A stretch of 64,000 bases of DNA, from contig NZ_LMUX01000017.1 of NCBI RefSeq assembly GCF_009765705.1, positions 203,882 through 267,881 of the forward strand. The letters are read 5' to 3'. This document shows positions 27,949-36,644 of the stretch, piece by piece. Made by a program: the position numbers and the translations under genes. The stretch is from Burkholderia sp. L27(2015) (GTDB lineage Bacteria; Pseudomonadota; Gammaproteobacteria; Burkholderiales; Burkholderiaceae). Each line of letters starts with the position of its first letter. Position 1 is the stretch's first letter. Below the pieces are notes generated by a model. The model saw only the letters and a list, made by a program, of their open reading frames with translations. It was not told the DNA's origin and did no database searches.

Positions 27949-29232
27949 CTATTGCGCCGGCGCAATGTGCTGGCGTATCACGCTGCGTATCAATGCGGCG
28001 TCGGCAGGACTGACCTTGGCGTAAATGGTGGGGTCGGCCGCGCGTTCCGGGTCGCCGGTGCGTACCATCAATTGCGCCCAGTCGAGCAGGCGTCGCGTCG
28101 AAAATGCGCTGGCCAGATCCTCGCGCGCAAAAGCGGCGCGGCAGTCCGCGGCAATAGCCGCAAGCGTATGCGCCATCGGCATCGTCATGGCGGGCGCGAG
28201 CGTTTGCATCAACACTTGCGCCTCTTCTTGCGGCGATAGATAGTCAATCAGATACACGCGCCACCGATCGAGGAACGCTTCGTTCATCAGGTTCGAACCC
28301 TGGTACAAGTGCCGAAACTGGCTCATCGCGCCGACCGCATTGGCGGTGGCGAAAAGCCGGAAATTGGGGTGGGGCGCAACGATCTCGTTGCCCTTTTCCT
28401 TGAGCATCAGCCGGCCGGAGGTTTCGAGCACGGCGGTCAAAACCGCCAGGATCGCCGGTTCCGCAAAATCGATTTCGTCGATGATCAACCACGCCCCGGT
28501 GCGCATTGCCACCGGCAAGACGCCGTCGACCCAGACGGTTTCGCCGCCCTTGACCGTCCAGAATCCGACGAAGTCACCGATGGTCGTCTGACCGTTCATG
28601 TTGGAACGGATCACCCCGTAATGCGCTCGCGCCGCAACCTGTTCGATCAAACTGGTCTTGCCCGAGCCGGTATGGCCGATCAGCATGATGCGGCGATTTT
28701 CGACGATGTCTTCAATGATTTCGTCGAAACGCTCCGGGAACAGATACGCCGGATTCACCTGTGGCGTGAGCGGGCCGCCTGGGCCCATCGCGACATTGAC
28801 GCCACCAATGGCGACTTGTCGGGAGCTGGCGGAGGATCCTTCAAGCGTGCCGGCGAAGGGTCCCTTAAGCGTGCCGGTGGAGGATGTGTCATGCGCGCCG
28901 GCCTGTGCCGCGGCGTGGCGTGCGCCTTGCGCCAAAGCATGCAGTCGCGCAAGTTCGGGCATGAATCCGAGGTCCGGCGCCATCTCCGGCGACACCGCCT
29001 CGCCTTCACGCTGGAACCCTTCGCGCTGCCATTTGCGAAATTTCGCGATCAGGTTCTCGCTATCGACGACCGTTTCGATATCGACCGGGCCATTGTCGAA
29101 ACCGTGCTCGATGCGAAACAGGCTATCGCGCTCGGATGGCGTGACGCGCCACCATTCATTGCGTCCGTCGTCCAAACGGACATAGCGTCCGTTCGGTTCT
29201 TCGAGCAGTTCCAGAGAAGTCTTGTTATTCAT
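27949..29232 (-). CDS. MoxR/CobS-type AAA+ ATPase
   Basis: A 427-residue AAA+ ATPase with Walker A GHTGSGKTS (Lys192), Walker B WLIIDEIDFA, and 'RLFATANAVG' as sensor 1. The N-terminal 140 residues contain a short domain around an 'NEWWRVT' stretch and a low-complexity linker with a repeated Gly-Thr-Leu motif. The family (CobS, CbbQ, MoxR) remodels metal enzymes with a VWA partner, which here is the next gene. ATG 29232 is preferred over GTG 29247. Upstream lies the divergent leucine-type dehydrogenase gene. Confidence 0.85.
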   Translation of the reverse strand: MNNKTSLELLEEPNGRYVRLDDGRNEWWRVTPSERDSLFRIEHGFDNGPVDIETVVDSENLIAKFRKWQREGFQREGEAVSPEMAPDLGFMPELARLHALAQGARHAAAQAGAHDTSSTGTLKGPFAGTLEGSSASSRQVAIGGVNVAMGPGGPLTPQVNPAYLFPERFDEIIEDIVENRRIMLIGHTGSGKTSLIEQVAARAHYGVIRSNMNGQTTIGDFVGFWTVKGGETVWVDGVLPVAMRTGAWLIIDEIDFAEPAILAVLTAVLETSGRLMLKEKGNEIVAPHPNFRLFATANAVGAMSQFRHLYQGSNLMNEAFLDRWRVYLIDYLSPQEEAQVLMQTLAPAMTMPMAHTLAAIAADCRAAFAREDLASAFSTRRLLDWAQLMVRTGDPERAADPTIYAKVSPADAALIRSVIRQHIAPAQ

Positions 29233-29510
29233 GGTGTCCGATTGCACGCGGTTAGGGCGGGGCGGCGGGGCGCTGCGATGGCGACTATTTTATCAGCCGG
29301 ACCGCCGCTACGCGCGGCGCACGCCCAATCAGCAGGAATCTCGCGGCAGAACCGTCCTGATCTGTCCGATTCCATCAACCAGTTTGGCGCTTTTTGCCAT
29401 GGCGCACCGTCGCTCGCGTTTCTATACTCCGCTTGGGCCTACCCGGCCCGATGCGTTGCCGCGGACACAATCCGCGGCGACACTTTTTCCCCATCTTATC
29501 CGGATGCACC

Positions 29511-30602
29511 ATGAATTTCGAAACGACTCATACCATCAGCGCGCTCAACAACCGTCTGTTCGGCACCGGCGGCGACGCGGACCATGAAATGGTTACGCTG
29601 CGCAGCGACCCCATCTCGGGCCTGAAGACCATCATCGCGGTACACAGCACCGCCCGCGGGCCCGCGTTCGGCGGCTGCCGTTATTGGCACTACGCTTCGG
29701 ACACTGCCGCCTTGCATGACGCGATGCGCCTGTCGCAAGGCATGAGCCTGAAAAACGCACTGGCCGATCTGCCGTTCGGTGGCGGCAAAGCGGTGATATT
29801 GAAGGGCATGGAGCCGGCCGATCGCGGCCAATTCTTCCGGGCTTTCGGGCGTGTGGTGGAATCGCTCAATGGCAGCTACATCACGGCTGAGGACGTCGGC
29901 ACCACAGTGGCCGACATGCGCCATGTGCAAAGCCAAACCCACTTTGTCAGCGGAGTTACCCGCGAGCAAGCATTCGGCGGCGATCCATCGCCCAAGACCG
30001 CGCTGGGTGTGTTCGTATCAATTCAGGTCGCCGTGGGCAAGCTGCTCGGCCGCAGTACGCTCGAAGACGTCACGGTAGCCGTGCAAGGCCTGGGTTCGGT
30101 TGGCTGGACCTTGTGCGAATTGTTGCGCGCTGCCGGCGCAATTTTGACCGTGTCCGACATCGATGCTACGCGAGCCGAACGGGCTCGCGAAAAATTCGCG
30201 GCACGCGCCGTGCCGCCCGGTGAAATCCTGATACAACCGGTTGACGTGCTGGCACCTTGTGCATTGGGCGGGGCGCTGAACGATCAGACCGCGCAGACCG
30301 TGCGTGCACGCATCATCGCGGGTGCGGCCAACAACCAGTTGAGCCATGCCGATATCGATGGAGTGCTGCACGCACGAGGCATTTTTTATGCACCTGACTT
30401 TCTGGTCAATGCCGGCGGCATTATCAGCGTCGCCCGGGAGTGGCTGGGGCAGGGCGACGAAGCCTCGGTGACAGCCGAAGTGATGCGCATAGGCGAGCGC
30501 CTGGCCGAACTGATCGACCGAATCCACGGCGGCAGTACCGCCCCTGCACGCGAAGCCGAAGACTGGGCGCGCTCCAAACTGGCGGCCGCGTCGCTCGGCT
30601 AG
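29511..30602 (+). CDS. Leu/Glu/Phe/Val dehydrogenase (leucine dehydrogenase type)
   Basis: A 363-residue NAD+-dependent amino-acid dehydrogenase that would deaminate a branched-chain or aromatic amino acid to its 2-oxo acid and ammonia. The catalytic region is MSLKNALADLPFGGGKAVI with Lys81 and Lys93, and the Rossmann motif is VQGLGSVG. 'PAFGGCRYW' near 52-59 replaces the common 'ALGGCR'. The length fits leucine dehydrogenases (about 365). The frame is open to 29394, but the homologous N-terminus and the ATG at 29511 favour the shorter form. Confidence 0.9.
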   Translation: MNFETTHTISALNNRLFGTGGDADHEMVTLRSDPISGLKTIIAVHSTARGPAFGGCRYWHYASDTAALHDAMRLSQGMSLKNALADLPFGGGKAVILKGMEPADRGQFFRAFGRVVESLNGSYITAEDVGTTVADMRHVQSQTHFVSGVTREQAFGGDPSPKTALGVFVSIQVAVGKLLGRSTLEDVTVAVQGLGSVGWTLCELLRAAGAILTVSDIDATRAERAREKFAARAVPPGEILIQPVDVLAPCALGGALNDQTAQTVRARIIAGAANNQLSHADIDGVLHARGIFYAPDFLVNAGGIISVAREWLGQGDEASVTAEVMRIGERLAELIDRIHGGSTAPAREAEDWARSKLAAASLG

Positions 30603-30721
30603 TCTGGCAGATGGCCGCGCCGATCTGCATCTGCGCGCGGCTCTGCCTCGCTGGCGGGCAAAGCTGCAGGCGGGCCAAATTCGTGCCAACCTCGCGCAAA
30701 ACTCGCCGCGCTCAGGAAATC

Positions 30722-31009
30722 TTAATTGACACTATGATGGTCGAACCAATTTTCCTGAACCGCATAACGTGCACGATTGAGCCGCACTGCATCATCGCTG
30801 GGCGGGTAGTTCGCTTCCGTGCTCGGAACCAAGCCCGCTTTTTCTGCTTGAACCAGTTCCTGCATCACTTGAGCTCGGGTCTTGCCCGCCGGCGCCGCGT
30901 CGTAGGAGACGTTCGGATTGACGGGCACCGAGACGGCGAGATTACTCGTTTGGGCTACAGCCAACGTGGAGACAGCGAAAAGTGCAGCGGTCAATAAAGC
31001 GCGTTTCAT
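30722..31009 (-). CDS. DUF4148 small secreted protein
   Basis: A 95-residue protein with a clear signal peptide (about 1-20, ending TLAVAQ) and a DUF4148 core (KTRAQVMQELVQAEKAGLVP). The family is abundant in Burkholderia, always small and exported, with unknown function. ATG 31009 is chosen because the signal peptide starts there. A second member lies at 53794-54063. An 8-bp-arm palindrome at 31045-31061 sits just upstream. Confidence 0.82.
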   Translation of the reverse strand: MKRALLTAALFAVSTLAVAQTSNLAVSVPVNPNVSYDAAPAGKTRAQVMQELVQAEKAGLVPSTEANYPPSDDAVRLNRARYAVQENWFDHHSVN

Positions 31010-31044
31010 GACAAATCCATTCAGTGGTTTCGATGTTTGCTTCG

Positions 31045-31061
31045 ATCCGATCAGATCGGAT
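31045..31061. promoter_or_regulatory. Perfect palindrome upstream of the DUF4148 gene
   Basis: ATCCGATC, one central base, then GATCGGAT, centred about 44 bases before the start codon. It could be an operator or lie in the leader RNA; no regulator is assigned. Confidence 0.5.
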
Positions 31062-31279
31062 GAAATCAATGACGCGGAGTATGACCTAGCCGAGAAGCGC
31101 ATGAAATACGCTTTTAGTGAATGGTGTATTGCGCTTTTTGAAAGAGATGCCACGCCGACGACGATACGCCGTCGGTTTCTGAATTCAACGAGAGCGCAGC
31201 AGAAATCTAGTGCTTCCGCCGGTCCATTAATGACATTTTTATGTAAAAAATAGATTAGGATAACTTATATAGGTGACAA

Positions 31280-31306
31280 CCTGATCGGCTTCTTCTGCCG
31301 ACCAGG
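31280..31306 (-). terminator. Hairpin just downstream of cynR
   Basis: Arms CCTGATCGGC and GCCGACCAGG (one mismatch) around a 7-base loop, starting 9 bases past the cynR stop. The following bases on the minus strand are only moderately T-rich, so termination is likely but weak in pattern. Confidence 0.45.
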
Positions 31307-31314
31307 CCAGTGAT

Positions 31315-32235
31315 TTACTCGGAATCAACCTTGCCGATGAATTTGGCGAGGGAATCGCCGTCGTGCACGCCATCGAGCAACGCCGCAAAAGCCTGCGAAG
31401 CGACACTTCGATACGCACCTTTTCGGCTGAGCAGCGCGACGGTACGCGAGGGCAACGTAGCCGACGACTCGACATGATTGAGCGCGCCGTGTTCGCGAGC
31501 AATCGCATCAGGCAGGATAGTGGCCATGCGCCCATAACGAACGATGTTGACGACCGCACTGATCGAGTTTGCCTCGACCGTGATTTTCGGCGAGAGTCGA
31601 TGCGACTGAAAATAGGCATCGATATGCGCGCGCGTAGCGAAATCCCGGGTAAGGAGAGCCAAAGGGGCATCGGCCAATTCTTGCGGCGACACCGTGGTGC
31701 CCTTGCGCGCGAACGGATGACCTTTGCCGACGACGATGGTGAGTTTCTCGTCAAATAAGGCCCGGACTTCGATCTCGTCGGAGCGTACAGACGCGAATCC
31801 AATACCCAAGTCGACGCGGTCATCGCTGAGCGCCAGCTCAATGCTGTCGAGCGTCATTTCGCACACGCTCAAGGTAATCCCCGGATACTTGGCGCTAAAG
31901 CGTTCAACCAAGGGTGCGACGAGATATTCGGTGAACGTAGGGGTCATGGCGAGTCTGAGCTCCCCGTGGGACAAATCCCTTACGTCGAGAATGGCATGCC
32001 GCCCCGCTTCAAGGTCCACCAGTGCGCGGCGTGCATACTCGATGTACACGGTGCCCATATCGGTGGGCCGTACCGTGCGACCGGTTCGATCGAATAGCTG
32101 GACGCCGAGGGTCTCTTCAAGTTGTTTGATCTGCTGCGACAACGCCGGTTGAGATACGTGCAATGCCTCCGACGCTCGCGTGAAATTGCGGTGTTCCGCG
32201 ACCGCAAGCATATAGCGGATATGACGAAGTATCAC
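31315..32235 (-). CDS. cynR: LysR-type regulator of the cyanate operon
   Basis: A 306-residue LysR regulator. The N-terminal helix-turn-helix region (LRHIRYMLAVAEHRNFTRASEALHVS, in two parts around His-Arg-Asn) closely follows E. coli CynR, and the effector-binding domain shares 'VEANSISAVVNIVRYG' with it. It should activate cynTS in response to cyanate. I start it at GTG 32235, which gives the CynR-like N-terminus; a longer TTG start at 32268 is less likely. Unusually, it lies downstream of cynS on the same strand, 76 bases away, instead of being divergent as in E. coli. Confidence 0.9.
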   Translation of the reverse strand: MILRHIRYMLAVAEHRNFTRASEALHVSQPALSQQIKQLEETLGVQLFDRTGRTVRPTDMGTVYIEYARRALVDLEAGRHAILDVRDLSHGELRLAMTPTFTEYLVAPLVERFSAKYPGITLSVCEMTLDSIELALSDDRVDLGIGFASVRSDEIEVRALFDEKLTIVVGKGHPFARKGTTVSPQELADAPLALLTRDFATRAHIDAYFQSHRLSPKITVEANSISAVVNIVRYGRMATILPDAIAREHGALNHVESSATLPSRTVALLSRKGAYRSVASQAFAALLDGVHDGDSLAKFIGKVDSE

Positions 32236-32311
32236 TGTAACGTCCCATAAGCGTGATTGACGTCGCAATTGTAGACGGGTCTTGCACCCAATGCGCAGAC
32301 CCGGTATTCGA

Positions 32312-32782
32312 TCAGTAAGGCTTGTTCGGCAAGAACTTTCCGTTCAACGTGATCACGGCACGTTCACCGCCATCGGGGTCTGCCTCAACTTTGAAGTCCA
32401 GCTTGAAGTTGATCGCACTGATGATGCCGTCGCCGAGCTTCTCGTGAACAAGTGCCTTGAGCGTCGTGCCGTAGATCTGGACCATTTCATAGAAACGATA
32501 GATCGTCGGATCGGTCGGAATACCATTCGGGATACTGCCGCGCATCGGGATCGCTTGCAGCAAGGCCACCGCGTCGGCGTCCAGGCCCAGGCGCTCGCCG
32601 ACGATCTTGGCGGCTTTTTCCGGCAAGGCGTGCTGGCCCAGCAAAGCCGCGGTCACATAGGCAATGCTCAGGCCCGTGCCTTCCGAGAGTTCCTGGAACG
32701 ATAGGTCTTTACGCGCCTTGGCCTCGACGACAACAGCGGTCAGGTCTTGGCGGGGGATTTGGGAGAATTGTGATTGCAACAT
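32312..32782 (-). CDS. cynS: Cyanate hydratase (cyanase)
   Basis: A 156-residue enzyme, the same length as E. coli CynS, that turns cyanate plus bicarbonate into ammonia and CO2 (via carbamate). The catalytic residues Arg96, Glu99 and Ser122 fall at exactly the E. coli positions ([13 protein letters not shown] and DGIISAINF). The N-terminal half is a helix-turn-helix-like domain used for decamer assembly. AGGA is well placed before the ATG. It follows cynT by 104 bases. Confidence 0.97.
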   Translation of the reverse strand: MLQSQFSQIPRQDLTAVVVEAKARKDLSFQELSEGTGLSIAYVTAALLGQHALPEKAAKIVGERLGLDADAVALLQAIPMRGSIPNGIPTDPTIYRFYEMVQIYGTTLKALVHEKLGDGIISAINFKLDFKVEADPDGGERAVITLNGKFLPNKPY

Positions 32783-32886
32783 GATATTTCCTTTGGGGTT
32801 AAAAAATTAAGGTGAAGCTGTCACGCGACGTCAACACGAGGTCAACGCGAACGTCAATGCCTAGGTAAGGTGGGCAACGATAATAA

Positions 32887-33549
32887 TCAGGCCGTCACGG
32901 CTTCGCGCTGAAGCGAGGTCGCGGCGGTCAGCGGATGCTCGGCCAGCGAGACAAAACGATTGCTTTCGCCGTCGAGTGCGTCGATCGAGCCGGTTCCGAT
33001 GTCATAGACCCAGCCGTGCAGGGTCAGGCGACCTTCTTCCAGGGCCAGCGCCACGGAAGGGTGGGTCTTGATGTTGGCCAACTGGGCGCGAATGTTTTCG
33101 CGGATCAGCGAATCGAGGCGGGCTTGCGGAGATGCGTGCTTGCGAGCGGCATTGACCACTTTGGCCGACTCGGCGTAGCGCAACCAATTCGCCACTGCGG
33201 GCATATGGTCCAGGCACTTGCAGGTGGAAATCGCGGTCATCGCGCCGCAATCGGAGTGACCGCAGATCACAATGTCGGTTACGCCCAAGCCGGCTACCGC
33301 ATATTCGACAGTGGCCGACACGCCACCCGGCTCAGGACCATAGGACGGCACGATGTTGCCGGCGTTGCGAATCACGAAAAGATCGCCGGGCTCACGCTGA
33401 GTCAGCAACTCGGGGACCACTCTGCTGTCGGAGCAGGCGATGAACAGGGTGGTCGGTTCTTGCGATGTCGCGAGCTGTTTGAATAACTTCGAGCGTTGCG
33501 GGAAGGCGTCGCGTTGGAATTTTAGAAAGCCGTCGATGATGTCTTGCAT
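32887..33549 (-). CDS. cynT: Beta-class carbonic anhydrase of the cyanate operon
   Basis: A 220-residue zinc enzyme (E. coli CynT is 219) that converts the CO2 released by cyanase back to bicarbonate, which cyanase needs as a substrate. Zinc ligands Cys39, His98 and Cys101 and the Asp41-Arg43 dyad ([15 protein letters not shown]) are visible. ATG 33549 has a GAGGAG six bases upstream. It is first in a cynT-cynS-cynR set, preceded by a LysR-type palindrome. Confidence 0.95.
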   Translation of the reverse strand: MQDIIDGFLKFQRDAFPQRSKLFKQLATSQEPTTLFIACSDSRVVPELLTQREPGDLFVIRNAGNIVPSYGPEPGGVSATVEYAVAGLGVTDIVICGHSDCGAMTAISTCKCLDHMPAVANWLRYAESAKVVNAARKHASPQARLDSLIRENIRAQLANIKTHPSVALALEEGRLTLHGWVYDIGTGSIDALDGESNRFVSLAEHPLTAATSLQREAVTA

Positions 33550-33598
33550 GGTGTTCTCCTCGGTGATGAATCCAGGACTCAAGAATGGACCGACGGAG

Positions 33599-33647
33599 TT
33601 ATAACGTCCAAGACTGGTTTTTTATTATGTCAATAAGCATCGCTTAT
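33599..33647 (-). promoter_or_regulatory. Likely CynR site and cynT promoter region
   Basis: A palindrome ATAAGC-atc-GCTTAT at 33633-33647 contains the LysR pattern T-N11-A, about 85 bases before the cynT start. A TTATAA (33599-33604) nearer the gene could be the -10 element; no good -35 is spaced for it, as is common for activated LysR promoters. Confidence 0.55.
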
Positions 33648-33739
33648 ATGCGGTTGATCAAGAAACCCGCTTCGAGTCCACGTTGCAGGCGGTATCGGGT
33701 GTAGATTAAGGGCGCGTCTCACTGACTTTGCGCAATGGA

Positions 33740-34369
33740 ATGAAACCCATTCTCCGATTTCTCGCCGCGCTGCTCGTTAACGCAATATTGCCGTGGGTGA
33801 CCTACCGCCTGATGGTTCCTCATGTGGGCGTGACATGGGCGCTGGCCGCGTCAGCACTGCCAATGCTCGCGTGGATATTCGCCATACTGGTCCGGTATCG
33901 CGAATTCGATGCTTTAAGCGCTACGCTGATCGCTTCTATTTGTCTTGCCATCGTGCTCATCGCATTCGATCACCCGACGCGGCCGCTGCTCCCGCGGGAA
34001 CCGGTGATCCGCGGCATTATCGGCATTGCGTTTTTGTTGTCGCTGGCGCTGCGACGACCGCTCATCTATTACCTCGCGCGCAGCACCCTGGTGCGCGAGC
34101 ATGGCGCGCGGGGCGATCGCTTCGAGACACTATGGAACACCCGAGCCGAGTTTCGGCATGCGCTTCGGATCATGACGGCTGTCTGGGGCGCGGGCCTTCT
34201 TCTGGAAGATTTGCTGCGCACGGTGATCAGTCAAGCATGGGCGGACGCGAGGGCGCCACTGCTGTCGACGTCCTTGAGCTATGCGATATATGGCTGCCTC
34301 GCGGTCTGGACGACCTTGTATCGGCGACGCATTACTCGTCAAAGGGATCACAGCGATGTGCCAGCGTAG
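33740..34369 (+). CDS. VC0807-like integral membrane protein of unknown function
   Basis: A 209-residue membrane protein with about five or six hydrophobic segments (near 5-25, 33-50, 58-77, 93-110, 145-165, 178-195). The layout and 'ILPWVTYRLM' start resemble the VC0807/DUF3159-type family, found next to regulators in many proteobacteria; function unknown. ATG 33740 is chosen; a TTG at 33728 adds four residues. It is divergent from cynT, but no functional link is visible. Confidence 0.65.
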   Translation: MKPILRFLAALLVNAILPWVTYRLMVPHVGVTWALAASALPMLAWIFAILVRYREFDALSATLIASICLAIVLIAFDHPTRPLLPREPVIRGIIGIAFLLSLALRRPLIYYLARSTLVREHGARGDRFETLWNTRAEFRHALRIMTAVWGAGLLLEDLLRTVISQAWADARAPLLSTSLSYAIYGCLAVWTTLYRRRITRQRDHSDVPA

Positions 34370-34480
34370 GCGGGCATGGGTCCGCAGACTGAACGGATAT
34401 CAGCGGAAATGAGCGTACCAGTGGTCTATATGTCCCATTTACACGAACACGCCATGAAACACGGGGGAAGCTACCTATAC

Positions 34481-34496
34481 TGGCAGGGAAATTGCT
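34481..34496 (+). promoter_or_regulatory. Sigma-54 (-24/-12) promoter
   Basis: TGGCAGGGAAATTGCT matches the TGGCAC-N5-TTGCW consensus with the invariant GG and GC at the required spacing. It lies 120 bases before the start of the sigma-54 activator gene. Confidence 0.7.
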
Positions 34497-34615
34497 TAGT
34501 GGATTGATTGGCGGAAACGACGCCCACTTACGCCACACTCGTTTCAGCCACCGCCCCGGATTGCCGCGGTCGATCGGAAATCGTCGACGGAGCAATCGAA
34601 AGAAGGACGCATGTA

Positions 34616-36100
34616 ATGAATGTAAAAATTGCACGACACCTACTGTACGTGTCCAGGGCTCCAGACCCGGATCTGCTCGCTCTTCTAACCGAACGAGGCT
34701 GGACGGTTTCAACAGCGGAATCGTTACGCGATGCGCAGCGGCTGATCGCCCACGTTGCGCCTACGGTGGGTTTATTCGATTTCTACAGCGGTTACACGAT
34801 AGAGCAGGTTGCCTCGTTCGAAAGCATTTTTACCGAGCCGGGCATGGGCTGGATTACGACGGTATCGCGGGCCCAGCGCACGCAAAGCCAAGCGCAGCGT
34901 TTGATCCAGCTGCATTTTTTCGATTTCGTCACATTGCCTGGCGCCTTGCGGCATGTGGTCGACGCCATCGATCATGCGTATGCCATGATCGCGCTCGATA
35001 TGACCGGCAGCGAAGGGGCACAATTCCACGATACCGACATGATCGGGACCTGCAATGCCATGCAGGGTTTGTTCCGAACCATAGGCAAAGTCGCCAATAC
35101 AGACGCCCCGGTGCTGGTGTGCGGGGAATCCGGGACCGGCAAGGAATTGACTGCCGCGGCGATCCATAAGCGTTCGCTGCGCTGCAAAGGGCCGTTTGTC
35201 GCCATCAACTGCGGTGCGATTCCTCACTCGTTGCTGCAATCCGAGCTGTTCGGTTATGAACGCGGCGCGTTTACCGGCGCCCAGCACCGCCAGATAGGGC
35301 ATGTCGAATCGGCACATGGCGGCACGCTGTTTCTCGACGAAATTGGCGATCTGCCGCTCGAAAGCCAGGTGAGCCTCCTGCGTTTCCTGCAGGAGCGCAA
35401 GATCCAGCGTTTGGGTTCGCATGAAACCGTTCCGGTGGACGTGCGAGTGGTCTCCGCAACCCACGTCGATCTGGATGAGGCCGTGCGGCTCGGTACCTTT
35501 CGTGCCGATCTGTACCACAGGCTGTGCGTATTGCGGCTCGTGGAGCCGCCGCTGCGGGAGCGCGGCAAAGATATCGAAATCCTCGCGTACCACATGCTCG
35601 AACGGTTTCGTTCCGATAGCCCGCGCCGTATTCGCGGCTTTTCGGCGCCGGCAATTCGAGCGCTCTATAGCTATAAATGGCCGGGCAATGTTCGTGAACT
35701 GATCAATCGCGTCAGACGCGCCATCATCATGACCGAGGGGCGCATCATCACGCCTGACGATCTCGGGCTCGAGCATTGCCAGGATGAGCCGGCGCTTACG
35801 CTCATCGATGCGCGCGAAGCCGCCGAGCGTCACACGATCGAAGAAGCGCTGGCGCGTCATCCCAATCACCTGAGCGTAGCGGCCGAGGAGCTCGGCGTGT
35901 CCCGCGCGACGCTGTATCGCTTGATGCACACTCATGGATTGCGAGTGAGCGGGCGGGAAGCCCCGACGGAACACCCGTCCTCCGAAGAGGGGGCCCGCGC
36001 GGGGCCAATCTCCGACGAATTCACGGTCAAACGGTCGAAAAAAGACGGCTTGGACGCAGGCCCTTTACATCCGACTCCGAGCGGTGAGATCCAGCTCTAA
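34616..36100 (+). CDS. Sigma-54-dependent transcriptional activator (enhancer-binding protein)
   Basis: A 494-residue regulator. The N-terminal 125 residues look like a degenerate receiver (VpsR-like) rather than a standard one. The AAA+ domain follows with Walker A GESGTGKE (170-177), the sigma-54 contact loop GAFTGA (217-222) and Walker B TLFLDEIGD. A Fis-type helix-turn-helix ends near 460 (LSVAAEELGVSRATLYRLM), followed by a polar tail of about 40 residues. AGAAGGA precedes ATG 34616. The receiver-like part lacks a paired kinase gene nearby. VpsR-like proteins often control exopolysaccharide; here that is only a family-based guess. Confidence 0.88.
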   Translation: MNVKIARHLLYVSRAPDPDLLALLTERGWTVSTAESLRDAQRLIAHVAPTVGLFDFYSGYTIEQVASFESIFTEPGMGWITTVSRAQRTQSQAQRLIQLHFFDFVTLPGALRHVVDAIDHAYAMIALDMTGSEGAQFHDTDMIGTCNAMQGLFRTIGKVANTDAPVLVCGESGTGKELTAAAIHKRSLRCKGPFVAINCGAIPHSLLQSELFGYERGAFTGAQHRQIGHVESAHGGTLFLDEIGDLPLESQVSLLRFLQERKIQRLGSHETVPVDVRVVSATHVDLDEAVRLGTFRADLYHRLCVLRLVEPPLRERGKDIEILAYHMLERFRSDSPRRIRGFSAPAIRALYSYKWPGNVRELINRVRRAIIMTEGRIITPDDLGLEHCQDEPALTLIDAREAAERHTIEEALARHPNHLSVAAEELGVSRATLYRLMHTHGLRVSGREAPTEHPSSEEGARAGPISDEFTVKRSKKDGLDAGPLHPTPSGEIQL

Positions 36101-36168
36101 CCGCACTATCGCCGTGACCCTCGCCGCCCAGGCTCCGCTTAGGCTGGTCAATCTAGGCTCGTCAATCT

Positions 36169-36504
36169 ATGCCCGTCAATCTTTTAGCCGACTTGCCGAC
36201 TCCTGGCACCACAACCGCACAAGAAACATTCGAAGACATCCTGAGCCGTCCGGGCGTGCGCATCGAGCGCATCGTTTCGACCGGGCAATGCAGCCCCGAC
36301 GGTTATTGGTATGACCAGCCGCATGGCGAGTGGGTCGTCGTGCTGGTCGGCTCCGCCGGTTTGGCATTTGACGGGGATCCTGAAGTACGCGTCATGCATG
36401 CCGGCGATTTCGTCGATATTCCCCCGCATCGCCGTCATCGCGTTGTATGGACCGACGGCGACACGCCGACGGTCTGGCTCGCGGTGCACTACGGCGTATC
36501 CTGA
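36169..36504 (+). CDS. Small cupin-domain protein
   Basis: A 111-residue single-domain cupin. The second cupin motif is visible as 'AGDFVDIPPHRRHRVVWT', with the His residues that bind a metal, and 'PHGEWVVVLVGSAGL' is the first motif. Proteins of this size include phosphomannose-isomerase-like and oxidoreductase-type cupins of unknown substrate. The ATG follows three short 'gtcaatct' copies. Co-directional with the activator upstream; no clear functional link. Confidence 0.78.
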   Translation: MPVNLLADLPTPGTTTAQETFEDILSRPGVRIERIVSTGQCSPDGYWYDQPHGEWVVVLVGSAGLAFDGDPEVRVMHAGDFVDIPPHRRHRVVWTDGDTPTVWLAVHYGVS

Positions 36505-36644
36505 TCCGTTTTCTTCGTGTTCGTGTCGCAGATGTTCGGACCTAGCCGGTTCGGAACGCGCCTCATGCCTGCTTGCTTTATCATATGACTCGTCGTCAAA
36601 AGTCGGAACTGTAGCCCCGGCAGAGCGAATCGAGGAGTGTTTGA

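Larger units (their letters stand above)
31010..31314. other. Intergenic region between cynR end and the DUF4148 start
   Basis: 305 bases with no credible gene. It holds the palindrome at 31045-31061 upstream of the DUF4148 gene, a hairpin at 31280-31306 just past cynR, and AT-rich DNA at 31225-31275 between them. Confidence 0.6.

Noticed and set aside
26171..29232. True aerobic cobaltochelatase CobST
   Set aside because: No cobN or cobalamin gene nearby, and the N-terminal part of the VWA protein is not clearly CobT-like.
31239..31841. 200-codon minus-strand ORF overlapping cynR
   Set aside because: Ser/Arg-rich shadow in another frame of cynR with no family likeness.
34772..35974. 400-codon minus-strand ORF opposite the sigma-54 activator
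   Set aside because: The activator on the other strand has all motifs; the antisense frame is open only because of GC-rich codon bias.
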